This document shows, in pieces, positions 48,251 to 58,479 of a stretch of DNA of 64,000 nucleotides. The stretch is from Spizellomyces sp. 'palustris' (Eukaryota > Chytridiomycota > Chytridiomycetes > Spizellomycetales > Spizellomycetaceae). The translations under genes were made by a program, and so were the position numbers. The notes below the pieces were generated by a model. It did not search any database. It saw only the letters and a list, made by a program, of their open reading frames with translations, and was not told the DNA's origin. The DNA is taken from the NCBI GenBank assembly GCA_006535965.1, contig QEAR01000012.1, positions 269,596 to 333,595 of the forward strand, in the 5' to 3' direction. The number at the start of each line of letters is the position of its first letter. Within the stretch, counting starts at the first letter, position 1.

Positions 48251-49670
48251 ATGACCATCGAAACTCCGGCCGTCGCCGCCGAGCCTGCAAGCGTACTTTC
48301 TGAAATCGATAAATTGATCTCTACTCTGCAAAGCATTAAAACGAGTGTGTCAGATTTGAAGCAGAAGCACAATGCCATGAATATCGATTCGCGCAAGGCT
48401 CTCCAGTCCTGTTGGGATGGCGTCGACAAGTTGACAAGCATGCTTGCTCCACCACAGGACGTACTGACCTTGATAGTGGGCAGCTGCTTAGAGTCAAAAG
48501 CATTGACAGCAGCGGCAGACCTCGGCATAGCGGATGCCCTTAAAGATTCGGAGTTGTCAATTGACGAAATAGCGAAACTGGTAGATGCTGATCCGAGGAA
48601 ATTGCGTAAGTTCGTACGTCGGATCTCGATACCATGATTGTCGTATACTAATGCTCGTCGGTTAAGAACAAATCCTTTCACTGCTTGCCAACCGCTGCGT
48701 CTTTATCCAAAATGGTGAAAAGTTTGCCAACAATTCCATTTCGTCGTCCTTAAGGTCAGACCATCCTCAAAGCATGAGAGATTTTGTCCTTCACTGGTAA
48801 GAGAAACGATACCTATCAATTTCAAGCTGTCATACTTTCTGACAGTCCACTGTCGTAGGGGCCATGATAGTTACCGTGGTGCCAACCGGCTTGCTGAAGC
48901 TATTCGACTTGCGAATGCAAGTAAATCTCCGTGGGAACTGGAAATGGGAAAGAGTTTTTATGAGTGGATTCATCAGCCTGAAAATGCTGCACTATCCACA
49001 CGCGTGAACGGCGCGATGTCGAATTACAGCAGTGGTTTGCAAGACGGGATTGTCGAGGACTTTGATTGGTCTGTTCTCGGCGAGAACGTCACGCTGGTGG
49101 ATATTGGCTGTGGAGTTGGCGCAGTTGAACTCGCCCTGTGCAAACGGTGGCCGAATCTCAGCTTCGAACTTCAGGATCTGCCAAGCGTCATTGATGACGC
49201 TACGAAGGTTGGCTTGCTTGTTAGCTCACAGCTTGATTGTGATTTTGCCATTAAAGCAACTAAACTGCCGTCTCCCTTTGCTGCAGTTTTGGGCAAAGGA
49301 CGACGCCGAACTGTCTTCTCGCGTTACTTTTACTCCTCACGACTTCTTTCAGCCTCAAGGTGGTCGACACCGATATTTCTTGATTAAACAATGTCTCCAT
49401 AATTGGAGCGATGCCGACTGTCTACGAATCCTTCACCACATTCGCCAAGCCATCTCTGAAGACGGTCGGTTCTTCGCCGCCGAGTTTGTAATGACCGCTA
49501 CCTCCAATCGTGTCAAGCACATGGTAGACGTCAACATGCTGACGTTAGTGAACTCTCTACAAAGAACCGAAGAACAGTTTAAGAAGTTATTCTACGACGC
49601 GGGATTCCGCATTGTTGACGTGCATGAAAATAGGAGCGCGATTAGTATCGTAGAGGCTATCCCGGTCTAG
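48251..49670 (+). CDS. SAM-dependent O-methyltransferase (COMT/fungal OMT family)
   Basis: Tailoring enzyme moving a methyl group from S-adenosylmethionine to a hydroxyl. Four exons (48251-48605, 48667-48796, 48859-49207, 49287-49670) give 405 residues. The N-terminal winged-helix dimerisation region has ALTAAADLGIADALKDSELS and IDEIAKLVDADPRKL, then ILSLLANRCVFIQNGEKFAN. The SAM site is LVDIGCGVGAVELAL near residue 242, followed by FELQDLPSVIDDA. The catalytic His is in KQCLHNWSDADCLRIL. The C-terminus is KKLFYDAGFRIVDVHENRSA. All family elements are present, so it should be active. The acceptor is unknown; in context it may methylate a phenol made by the pathway. Confidence 0.88.
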
Positions 49671-50420
49671 ATGTCATTGCTATAGGGCCTGAAAAATGGA
49701 CCTGCTCCAAATATACGCTCGGTATTGATAAACGCATAGATTTGTAATTGGGTGCAAATGGCAAACATCTCAGTTTGTTGAGCAGCATGATATACGACTA
49801 CGATGGCTTGCTTCGTGGTGGAATTATCAGACTTCCTGAGCTTAATGGGAAAGTATAATTAACTTATAATTGCAAGGGGAAATCCAGCTAGGCTTACCAT
49901 AATTCCTCCAGTCACCCGGTTGGGATGCTGCCAAATTAGTGCCCCAGGCGAGACGTGACTGATTCTTGGAAACCAAAGTGATTATTACAACTGTTTGAGC
50001 TGTTCTAATGATACCGTAACAAAGGTACCCTTTTGTCGACAGGTCATTTAGTAACCCAAAGGATACCTGGTAGCTCTCAGGACCCATTTTTCTCGTTTGC
50101 AAACCTGTATGCTGCGGCCGGGTCAATGACGCCGGCAGCTCAAAGGATTATACAAGTGCCGCAGGTCAAAGTAAAAGCATAGCGACGTGGGCAGTGCAAG
50201 GAATCTTGGCATGAAGAAATGCGTGGGTTGATGTGTATGGGCTGTTTTTAGTGGCAAAAGCAACTATTTCGGCATTGATGGGAATGATGCCCTTCCATAC
50301 ACCGTTTGCGCTCGACGATTAGCCACATCCATGAGACAGTCAGCGAAAGCAGGCTTGGTTATTGATGAGTATAGCACAAGCCTTTCCCATACATCTGGCA
50401 CCACCATACTGGCAGTGCGA
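49671..50420. other. Intergenic, no gene seen
   Basis: 750 bp between converging genes. A 94-residue minus-strand frame at 49842-50126 has no motif and is ignored. Confidence 0.4.
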
Positions 50421-51792
50421 CTACTCACAATCCATTGTCACTACATATTTTTCCTTTCCCTTTTTCCCATACACGGCCATGAGACCATCTTGCACATCTT
50501 GTTCATCGGAAAACCTTAGCAGAGCCATAGGTTTACTCTCGTTGGTGAAATTCCCATTCTCAAATTCAGGCGCAAGTCTATCGAGCAACCGTGCTCCCAT
50601 TTCCTGAGTCACTTGTCCCGAACTTAATCCATATAAAACGAGGCTCTTGGCATAAAACTTGCGGAGATTGAGACACGATACTCCTGACTGTACTGAGAGA
50701 ATAAGACTAGCGTTAAGATTCAGAAACGTGGCAAAACTGACCTTGCTGTGCACGGCCATCACAACCACTCGTCCACCAGGCGTCAGGACGTCGAGGGAGG
50801 CGTTGAGTACATGCGCGTCAAAGTCTGACCCGTATGCATCGATGACAACGTTGACCTTCTTAATCGTTCGTTTGAAAAGTTCGGCGTATGCACCGATGTT
50901 GGACCCATCTGCAGCACTCAAATCGATAGCCTTCAATTGAGGGGATTCCGATGGCTTGCTGGAAAACGTGCCGTATAGCTCTTGTACGCCGATAGATCGA
51001 CATAGTTGGACAGCCGCGGACCCAATTGCACCGCGTGCGCCAATGATGAGCACGGCATCATCCTTACGAACCCTCGCCAGGGCGTCCACTGCCTGATCGG
51101 CGCATAGCCAAGGCAAACCAACCGTTGCCCCTGCAGCAAATGAGAGGTTGGTCGGCTTTTTACTCAAAGCCTTCACAGGTACCTTGATATACCTTCAGAA
51201 GTTGAGCAACCAAAGACATTACCAAAGATGTTATGGTGTTTTTCCTTTCATAACCTACTTACTCTGCCCATGATCCGTCCACGGTAAAGCCTACATTACC
51301 CCCAGTCCCCCACACCTCGCTGCCAATCCAGTGGCCGTCATCCTGATCTCGTACCGCCTCCACTATTCCGGCGTAGTCTCGACCGGGCACTCGGGGTGTT
51401 GTGACGAAAGGAAGCCAACCGCAAATTCCAACCACATCGGACTGCACAAAGCAAACGTCAATAACAGTTGCTTCCTGCAGGGTCATCGTACATCATACCA
51501 TATTGACCCCACTGGCTTTAACTTTCACTAAAGCTTCTCCAGGTTGCAAGACTGGCTTGGGGACCTCTCGTAGTCGAAGTTGGTCAAGGCCTCCGGTGTT
51601 GTCATATCGATACGCTCGCATTGTAGAGATCGTCATCCTTAACGTCAATATAGAGGCAATACCGTTCCGATGCGATATGAGACAAGCCTGAGGACGAAAT
51701 AGTCGCGATGCGTAAAGACGAGCCTTTGTCCCCAAAGTCAATCCGGCTTTTGACGGGGAAAACAGGTGGACTCGCGTAGAGATAGTGGACAT
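50421..51792 (-). CDS. MDR-family zinc-independent oxidoreductase (quinone reductase-like)
   Basis: NAD(P)H-dependent medium-chain dehydrogenase/reductase. Three exons (51792-51499, 51474-51263, 51192-50421) give 425 residues. The first about 55 residues are basic, Ser/Arg-rich and lack acids (RVHLFSPSKAGLTLGTKARL), like a mitochondrial presequence. The enzyme proper begins at MRAYRYDNTGGLDQL. The GroES-like part has EVPKPVLQPGEALVKVKASG and VPGRDYAGIVEAV; the Rossmann site is LIIGARGAIGSAAVQLCRS. No structural-zinc Cys cluster is visible, pointing to the quinone/enoyl reductase branch. It may start at the inner Met (about 51634). Probably a redox tailoring step for the cluster, or a host enzyme trapped inside it. 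Confidence 0.82.
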
Positions 51793-52128
51793 ATTTCGAC
51801 CTTCTGGTGTTGTTTAATAAGCCATGCAGGCGTTTTGCTACGGCATATAATCTGGATGACGCCGCTGTTTAGTGGACCCGGGCGGACGAAGTGGACAGCG
51901 GATGCTGCGGAGAGTTCATCCATTTTCAAGTTGTTTGCATAGTACTTGCCCTGTATGTGATTACTCTAAGTGTCATTACTCCGCAGTTTTCATGCGGTTT
52001 GGGGGAAATCACAGGTGAGGAGGGTTTGATGGTCATAGAATTATTTTCAACTGAACATTTTTAACATTGGACTATTCCATGTTCAATGTACTCAATGAAT
52101 CTCAGACAACGCAAATAAAATCATAGAA
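51793..52128. other. Intergenic, no gene seen
   Basis: About 335 bp holding the oxidoreductase promoter and the 3' end of the second transporter; no motif noted. Confidence 0.35.
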
Positions 52129-53926
52129 TTATGGGGTGGAAGAATCTCCTAGGAGTCGCTCCCTCTCCCCTTCGTTACTTTCCACGTCTACAGAGAGATG
52201 CCGCTTTTCCTCGCTGAATTTTTGGCGCAACCAAAAGAGTCCCGCGAGGACCAACCCCGCCAATTCCCAAACTACAATTGTCCAATTCCCGGCATCATAA
52301 CTGGCGAGCAGCCGTTCTTTCTCGGACCAGCCACTTCCCTTATTGACCAGCACTACATTCATAATTGCCGTGAGAAGTGCAAGTGCCACAGGTCCGCCGA
52401 TCTGCCCGGCAGTGTTGAACAATGCTCCAACCACCGCATATTGACGAGGTTCCGCGACGTTGAGCATCGCGAGCTGTGCTGAAATGAACACCATCGGAGT
52501 TCCAAGGACGAAAACCACACTAGACGGAAAGGTAGACGTCCAAAACGATGAGGCATTATTGCCATTCTCATCTGCACCGTGCAAGCTAAACAAAAAGTAA
52601 GCGGATCCGAAAACCGCCATACCGAAGCCGAGGATGACGGGGACGCTGAATCCAAGCTTTTTGACGATGGTGCCGACAAAGAAAGAGTAGAAGAATCCGA
52701 CAATTGCCATTGGTAAACTTTGCAATGCCGTTTCCCACGGAGATAGTAACAGTATCCTCTGAAGTTTGAGGGACATGAGGTAGACAAACATGGACGCTCC
52801 CCCGCGTACCATGGCGATGAGAATCGAGTTCACCACAATAACATGGTTTTTCCACAAGTATGGGGGAATGAGTGGACGAGCTGCAGTGCGTTCAACGAAG
52901 AAGAAGGAACCGAAGCTAGCGAAACCGATGCCTAAAAGTACCATCGTCTGAACTTCCTTCCAGGCTGTTCCCTTGGTACTTGAGAGCACTGCACAACGCA
53001 AATTGTTAGCCTCAAGACGCCAACGTAGAGATAGCCATGTAGGAATATTCACCATATACGATGAGAGACATGCCCACCAACCAGGTCAATGTCCCACTAA
53101 TATCGAAATCCTTCAAGCCTTTATCAACACTCTCGTCATCCTGCGCGGCCGGCAAGAATACGAGAGACAGGATCATCACCAAGAGGCAAATCGGTGCCAA
53201 AACATAGAAGACGTAGCGCCAGCCAATTATCCCGCTAAAAAGACCTCCAACGATGAGCCCGGCGGCACTTCCAATGGCACTTGCAGCTCCAAGTCTAGGA
53301 TAGGTTGCGAAGATGTTAGATCATATTCTCAAGAGCGGCTAAAGACCGATTCTCACTTTGCAAATGCTGCGTTACGCGGAGCGCCTGCTGGAAATATCCG
53401 GGCGATAATAGCCGAGGCGTTCGGCATCTTCAGCAAGACAAACTATTGAGCTGCGTGGCATGACTACTAGCTGCACAGGATACTTACTGTTGCTGCAGCA
53501 CCCAAACCCTGCAGGCCTCTAAATGTAGCCAGTACTGGCAAGGTCGGTGCCATGGCACTAAAGATATTCGCCACCGTCATGATCAGCAAGCCGCAAATAA
53601 ATATGTTCCTGTGGCCCCAAGCGTCTCCCAGTTTCCCAAATGGTAGCATGAAGGCGGATAGCGCCAAAGAGTATGAGATGAGGATCCATCCTTCGAGCCC
53701 GGGGGCAATTTTGAGTTCATCAGCGATCGTAGGGATTGCAATATTGAGGGCGGATAGGTTCAGGAAGTCCAAAAATTGGGTGACAGAAACTGGTGAAGTA
53801 CACAGCATGTTGTAAAAATGTCAGGGCCACATCTGCTACGAAGGAATCGGTTTCATACTTACGTATAGCCAGCGAAACCGAAGCGATCCGCGATTCTGAC
53901 CAACCTTGCTGTGATAAGATGGTCAT
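52129..53926 (-). CDS. MFS transporter (DHA2-like), second in cluster
   Basis: Membrane transporter of the major facilitator superfamily. Five or so exons: MTILSQQGWSESRIASVSLA joins to ILSVTQFLDFLNLSALNIAI, then a block with LISYSLALSAFMLPFGKLGD and the GHRNIFICGLLIMTV segment, RGLQGLGAAAT, AIGSAAGLIVGGLFSGIIGW and RYVFYVLAPICLLVMI, and a long last exon with about six helices ending in an acidic tail (EGERERLLGDSSTP). About 14 helices. The order resembles DHA2 drug/toxin efflux pumps. It is divergent from the acyltransferase across 265 bp. It differs clearly from the first transporter, so the two are not recent duplicates. Internal exon borders between 53000 and 53490 are approximate. Confidence 0.82.
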
Positions 53927-54191
53927 GCTTGCGAGGATTGAGGATTTTTGAACCAGAAAAAGAAATTGAAAATCTCCACACTGACATATATATTCGTGAG
54001 GATTGCGCCCAGGACCGCCAAGGCGCAAGCTATTTGGATGAAGTGGATGCGGTGGACCGATCCGGTCCGCTGCATCAAGGTTGCCCCGATTAGAGGGCAG
54101 GAGTCTTTTGAAGAACTATTTATGCTTGAAGCAAGCATTGCAATATTTCAATCCTGTGTGTTTTAACTCGGGGCACTGGACCACTTCAAGC
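53927..54191. promoter_or_regulatory. Shared promoter, second MFS and acyltransferase genes
   Basis: 265 bp. Contains an inverted repeat GGACCG-ATC-CGGTCC at 54054-54068 overlapping, on the minus strand, GCAGCGGACC (54064-54073). CGG/CCG half-sites in opposite orientation are typical Zn2Cys6 targets. Confidence 0.45.
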
Positions 54192-55702
54192 ATGATCAGC
54201 GTCACTTCCCAGGCCACCGTTCGGCCATCCGTTGAAACAAAGCCTCCAGGGCTGTCAGTCAATCTAACTCCTCTGGACTTGGTCGTTCCAAAGGTTTACG
54301 CAGCTCTCTTACTTTTATTTGATGACCCGAATGGACGCTTCTCAGACCAAGTCGCGATTTCGTCCTCTTTGGAGCGCGCCTTGAGCGAATATCCTGCCCT
54401 GACTGCAGAGCTTGTTGAAGAAAATGGTGCCGTGCCTCGCCTCGTTTTCAACAATAAAGGAGCAACGCTCGTATACGCACAGGGCTCTGAAGAGGATTTT
54501 CAGCGAATGGTGAACGGTCAGTTTGCTCCAGAGACCATCCATCCCAACCTCTTTCCTCGAGGACCGTTTCCAAAACCTGGAGAGACAGTTTTGGCCGTTC
54601 AAATAACATTGGTAAGCTGGCTGAGTTATGTTCATATCCTTTCTGGTCGGTCATAGGTAACCATTCGGTTTCCGCAGTTCCCCGGAAGCAAAGTAGCCGT
54701 GGGATTCCGCCGTCACCACCATGTTGCCGACTTACCGGCATTTCTCGATTTCATATATCGGTGGAGTGAGGTGCACGGCAAAAACTCATTGGAAGTCCAA
54801 GAAGGTCTGATATCCATTCAACAGAAGCACCTTGTCCGTAACCTTGCCAAACTCGTTGAAGTCATCCAGCCTGCACCCTCCTACGTGAACCACGAATACC
54901 GGCTAGGGACTGGTGCAGAGAATACAGGAATGACTCGCAAGCCAGAGCCCATTTACGGCAAGCAATTTATCCTGGATAGCGAAGCTCTCGCAAATCTGAA
55001 AGAGTATGCCCATCTTGGTCTCAACGATGGCTGCTGGGTGTCTACCAACGATGCTGTTGCAGCACTGTTCTGGAGGGCGGTTAGCAGAGCCCGCGAGCTA
55101 GGGAAAAATGGTACAACCAAACTAGGGTTGGCGGTGAATGGACGGGAGCGGATCAAGGCACTGGCCCCGGAGAGTGAAGGCTACTTTGGGAACTTTATAA
55201 CGTAAGTGCATCCCTCAAAATCAGTATAAACCTTTTGTACTTACAGGCAAACTGTTATGTTGGAAGTGGCCTATGTGTATCGCATACTGTGGACGACCTT
55301 CTCACTCAGCCGCTGGGTACCACGGCGCTCATGTTGCGCCAAGCGATTCGGGGACATTCTCCTGAACGAATTCGTTCCAGCATCGATTATCTGCTCTCCT
55401 TGGACCCGGCGACCCAGCTCCCGCTTCTTCGTACCAGCCACACAGAAGTTTTTGGTGACGATGTCGCAGTTACCCAGTGGAGCAAGTATCCATTTTATGA
55501 GGCAGAGAAACTTCATTTTGGTACTGGAGGTTGTCCCTTTCTTGTATCTCCCGGTTCGACAGTTGGTGACGGGGTAATTGTAATTCTCCCGGCTGCCCCC
55601 GGACGGCAAGGCATCGAAGTGATGGTCGGATTAACAGCCCTCCCAATGGAAAGACTTGTGAAAGATGCGGAACTCGGCAAATTCACCAAGATACTTGGAT
55701 GA
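54192..55702 (+). CDS. BAHD/trichothecene acetyltransferase-like acyltransferase
   Basis: CoA-dependent acyltransferase of the HXXXD transferase family. Three exons (54192-54611, 54678-55201, 55267-55702) give 459 residues. The catalytic HXXXD is HHVAD within RRHHHVADLPAFLDFI near residue 157. SEGYFGNFI marks the C-terminal half, and SSIDYLLSLDP and QWSKYPFYEAEKLHFG lie where the structural DFGWG normally occurs. Here it reads HFGTGG, so that motif is degenerate. The N-terminal NLTPLDLVVPKVYAALLLLF is typical. It probably acylates a hydroxyl or amine of the cluster product, perhaps for self-protection. Acceptor and donor are unknown. The third-exon acceptor (GGAAG|TGG) was chosen because it restores the frame. 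Confidence 0.82.
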
Positions 55703-55760
55703 TAGTAAAATATATTACAGCTTCGAACCAAATATTCTTGAAGTTACCAATTGTGATGCC

Positions 55761-55775
55761 TAACCCTAACCCTAA
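55761..55775. repeat. Telomere-like block
   Basis: TAACCCTAACCCTAA between the converging acyltransferase and multicopper oxidase genes. Confidence 0.75.
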
Positions 55776-55847
55776 GCTTCGTCCAAGTAGCGCAACAGAC
55801 CTACGGACCCAACTCTAAACCCAAAGTTCTATGACATTCCCACTAAC

Positions 55848-58113
55848 TCATGGCTGCATAACCAACAGATCTTCCTTCTCGGTAGTGTCCATCAGTTCAT
55901 CACCAAGTTCATGCTTTTCTCTCCATGCCTCAAAACTGCTGCATAGCTGCCTGCTCTGTGGCGATATTCCCCTTCTTCTCAGGGTGGTCGCGTCTTCCAC
56001 CAGAGTCATTGCAAGCCCTGCTATGATGTGGAACTCCAAGTGGCAGTGGAGAAACCATACACCGGGATTATTGGCAATAAAACGAACCACCGTCCACCCG
56101 AACGTGAGCCCATCCCATGTTCCAGATGGAACGCTAAAGGTGTCGCGGCGCAGAGGATTTGTTAAATTGAAGTTCTCAAAAGGAATTTCCGCATATGATT
56201 TGGCCGTGCCGTAGCCAAGGACCCATACCGTGTGGCCGTGGAGGTGAAACGGATGAGGTGCTAGTCCGAAATATCAATGGATATCCTCGTTAATACAAGC
56301 CCTGGCATTTCAGCAAAGAATATTCTCCGAGTGGTACGTACGAAACTCTCGATTCATAAATACAATATCAACGACTTCTTGAGCCTCTGCTGTGAAAACA
56401 ACGCTTTCTTTGGGCAGGGTGTCCGGGTCCTTGCCGTCCACTACGTCGAATAGCGTTGGCCGTTTTGGCATCGCGTAACTGAGCCCGTCACTTCGAGTCA
56501 GTGGCCTAGTTATGTTCACGCTGATCCATCCTCGAGTGACTTCGCTATCATCTCGCCCGCTTTCATCTGCATGAAAGTCCCATGCAAAGACGTACGTCTT
56601 CTCGGCCTTGGGTGGGGCCGTCAGGGGGACCATTGGTTGCAGCGCCAGACCATTTTCGGGTAGAGTAACTGGATTTTCTGTAGCACTTGTAATTGGAAAC
56701 TTACGTCTGTCGGTTCCATCGTATGTAATAGTCGCAAGAACTTCTATTGGGCGCTTTTGCTTTGACACCGCTGCGATCAAACCCGACATCAGCACGACAT
56801 GTTTCCCGAGACAATTCTATTAAAGTGTTCACTCACGCATTTTCTTTCCATTAAAAAGCGTATGGTCAGTGTGCGAAATTGTTAGCCGTAATGTCATAAA
56901 TAGAAAGCCGAAGCGTATGAACACTCACGGCCCGCATCCAGTATCGGTCCACCAGTTGATCGGCATGGACAATGACGGAATATCGTTGTGCAATATCAAT
57001 ATAAATACTGTCCACAGTCATATTCTTGACATCGGTGGAATCTGCTTGGACAACTGTCATTCTGTGTTTGTCGATGGAGAACTCGAAAGGTACGACAGCA
57101 GCGGCATTGATGATGCGTAGGAGGTAACGCTTTTTCCGTTGAAACATGAAGTCAGTCAGATTGGAAAGTTCACCAACGCCATCCAACCCGCCGTGCGGAA
57201 AGCCTTTATGGTTCAAGAGACCAGATTCAGGAAGAGGCACAACGGCTCGCGGAATCTGGTGGATGTTTGAATATGCGATGGTGAACGGACGTGTATTCTC
57301 GCAGTCTGGGTTTACTCACTAGGTAATCGGCTATTTCTTGTTCGGATGTCCTATAGAAATGGTCTTCCAAGAAAACAACATACTCTTCATCGTAGTCTTG
57401 GGGTTGCGGCAGCCAGCAGGTCAATTGAGGGAACTCGCAACGCGTCCAGTACAATGCTCATTTACATACTAAAACTCTCAGCTCCTCGCACAATGATCGG
57501 ACCACGAAGGCCGTCGGATACTTGAAAATGCGCACATAAGTGTAAGGTTGTTCACACAGAGAGAAACCAACAAAGGGGTCGTACATTGTCCTCGGTAATG
57601 ACCATGCCACCAAAATGTTCCTGCTTCAGTTGCTCGCCAAGTATACGTGTAAGTGCCAGCTGGCGGAATAGGACATTGGGTGACCATAGCAGGCCCATCC
57701 ATATCCACCGAACCTTTGCGATATCAGTCCTTATTTGGGGTCATGCGTGTGTCTTTCCATCGGATGCCTACCTTCTTGCAGAATGCCATGCCAGTGTACA
57801 GCTGTTGGCATGTCCAGTGCATTCGTGACATGTACTTTGACGAGGTCTCCAATATTGACATCTAGGTCGCCCCAGCAATCCAGCAGGTTCAAAAAGCATT
57901 CATCATAGCTCACATGAACGTTCACGCACCAATGGCAGTCGAAGCGCCTGTTCTTCCATTTATCCCTATTGCAAAGACAGGAATGCCATCAGGAGCGTCT
58001 GTGATATTCGTAATTTTCCAATGAAAGGTGCGAACACGGCCGTGAGGTATTGCAATGAGGTATGAGACATGAATCGCAAGCAAAAGAAAGACGTAACGAC
58101 ACAATAGAATCAT
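55848..58113 (-). CDS. Secreted multicopper oxidase (laccase-like)
   Basis: Oxidises phenols or similar substrates with reduction of oxygen to water. The N-terminal signal peptide is MILLCRYVFLLLAIHVSYLI. All four copper motifs are present: VHWHGILQEG (L1), TFWWHGHYRGQ (L2), HPFHLHGH near 56240 (L3) and VWFLHCHLEFHIIAGLAM (L4), with the T1 cysteine in HCH and a Leu in the axial position. Other family pieces: DMDGPAMVTQCPIPPAGTYT, EYVVFLEDHFYRTSEQE, KKRYLLRIINAAAVVPFEFS and VDSIYIDIAQRYSVIVHADQ. About nine exons; several internal borders were not fixed. It resembles the ascomycete-type/Fet3-laccase group more than basidiomycete laccases. In the cluster it could couple or oxidise phenolic products outside the cell. 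Divergent from the P450 over 366 bp. Confidence 0.86.
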
Positions 58114-58479
58114 GCCGTAAGCTTTAAGAGGTCACTGGTGATGAGGATATGAGGATTGCAGATGAATTGATACTGTAAGAGCACTCGGAAGGAGTGTTGC
58201 TCAAGTCGAAACTAGCTATGCACCATTTGTCGGGCCTCGTACGGACAAGTTTTATTTCCTGGTTCAAAGCAGGGCTTCCTAGTAGGCTCCGCCAACGCGA
58301 CCCAAAAATGCATAGGAAAGTCCACCACACTCCTTTCATCCACTTCGTCCACCCGGACTGCAGAGGCGAAGCTTCAATGGCCGTTGATTAAAACCCGAGC
58401 TTGACTGGCATTTCCAACTGGTATCGGCCCGCCACTGTTTGCGTCTTGGTTAGCCTCATAGGACAGAGCCAATTACAAC
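58114..58479. promoter_or_regulatory. Shared promoter, multicopper oxidase and P450 genes
   Basis: 366 bp between divergent starts. Contains CGGAC-type words (CGTACGGACAAG, CCCGGACTGC) but not the exact 10-mer of the other cluster promoters. Confidence 0.38.

Noticed and set aside
49842-50126. 94-residue minus-strand frame
   Set aside because: No recognisable domain and no start context or splice support.
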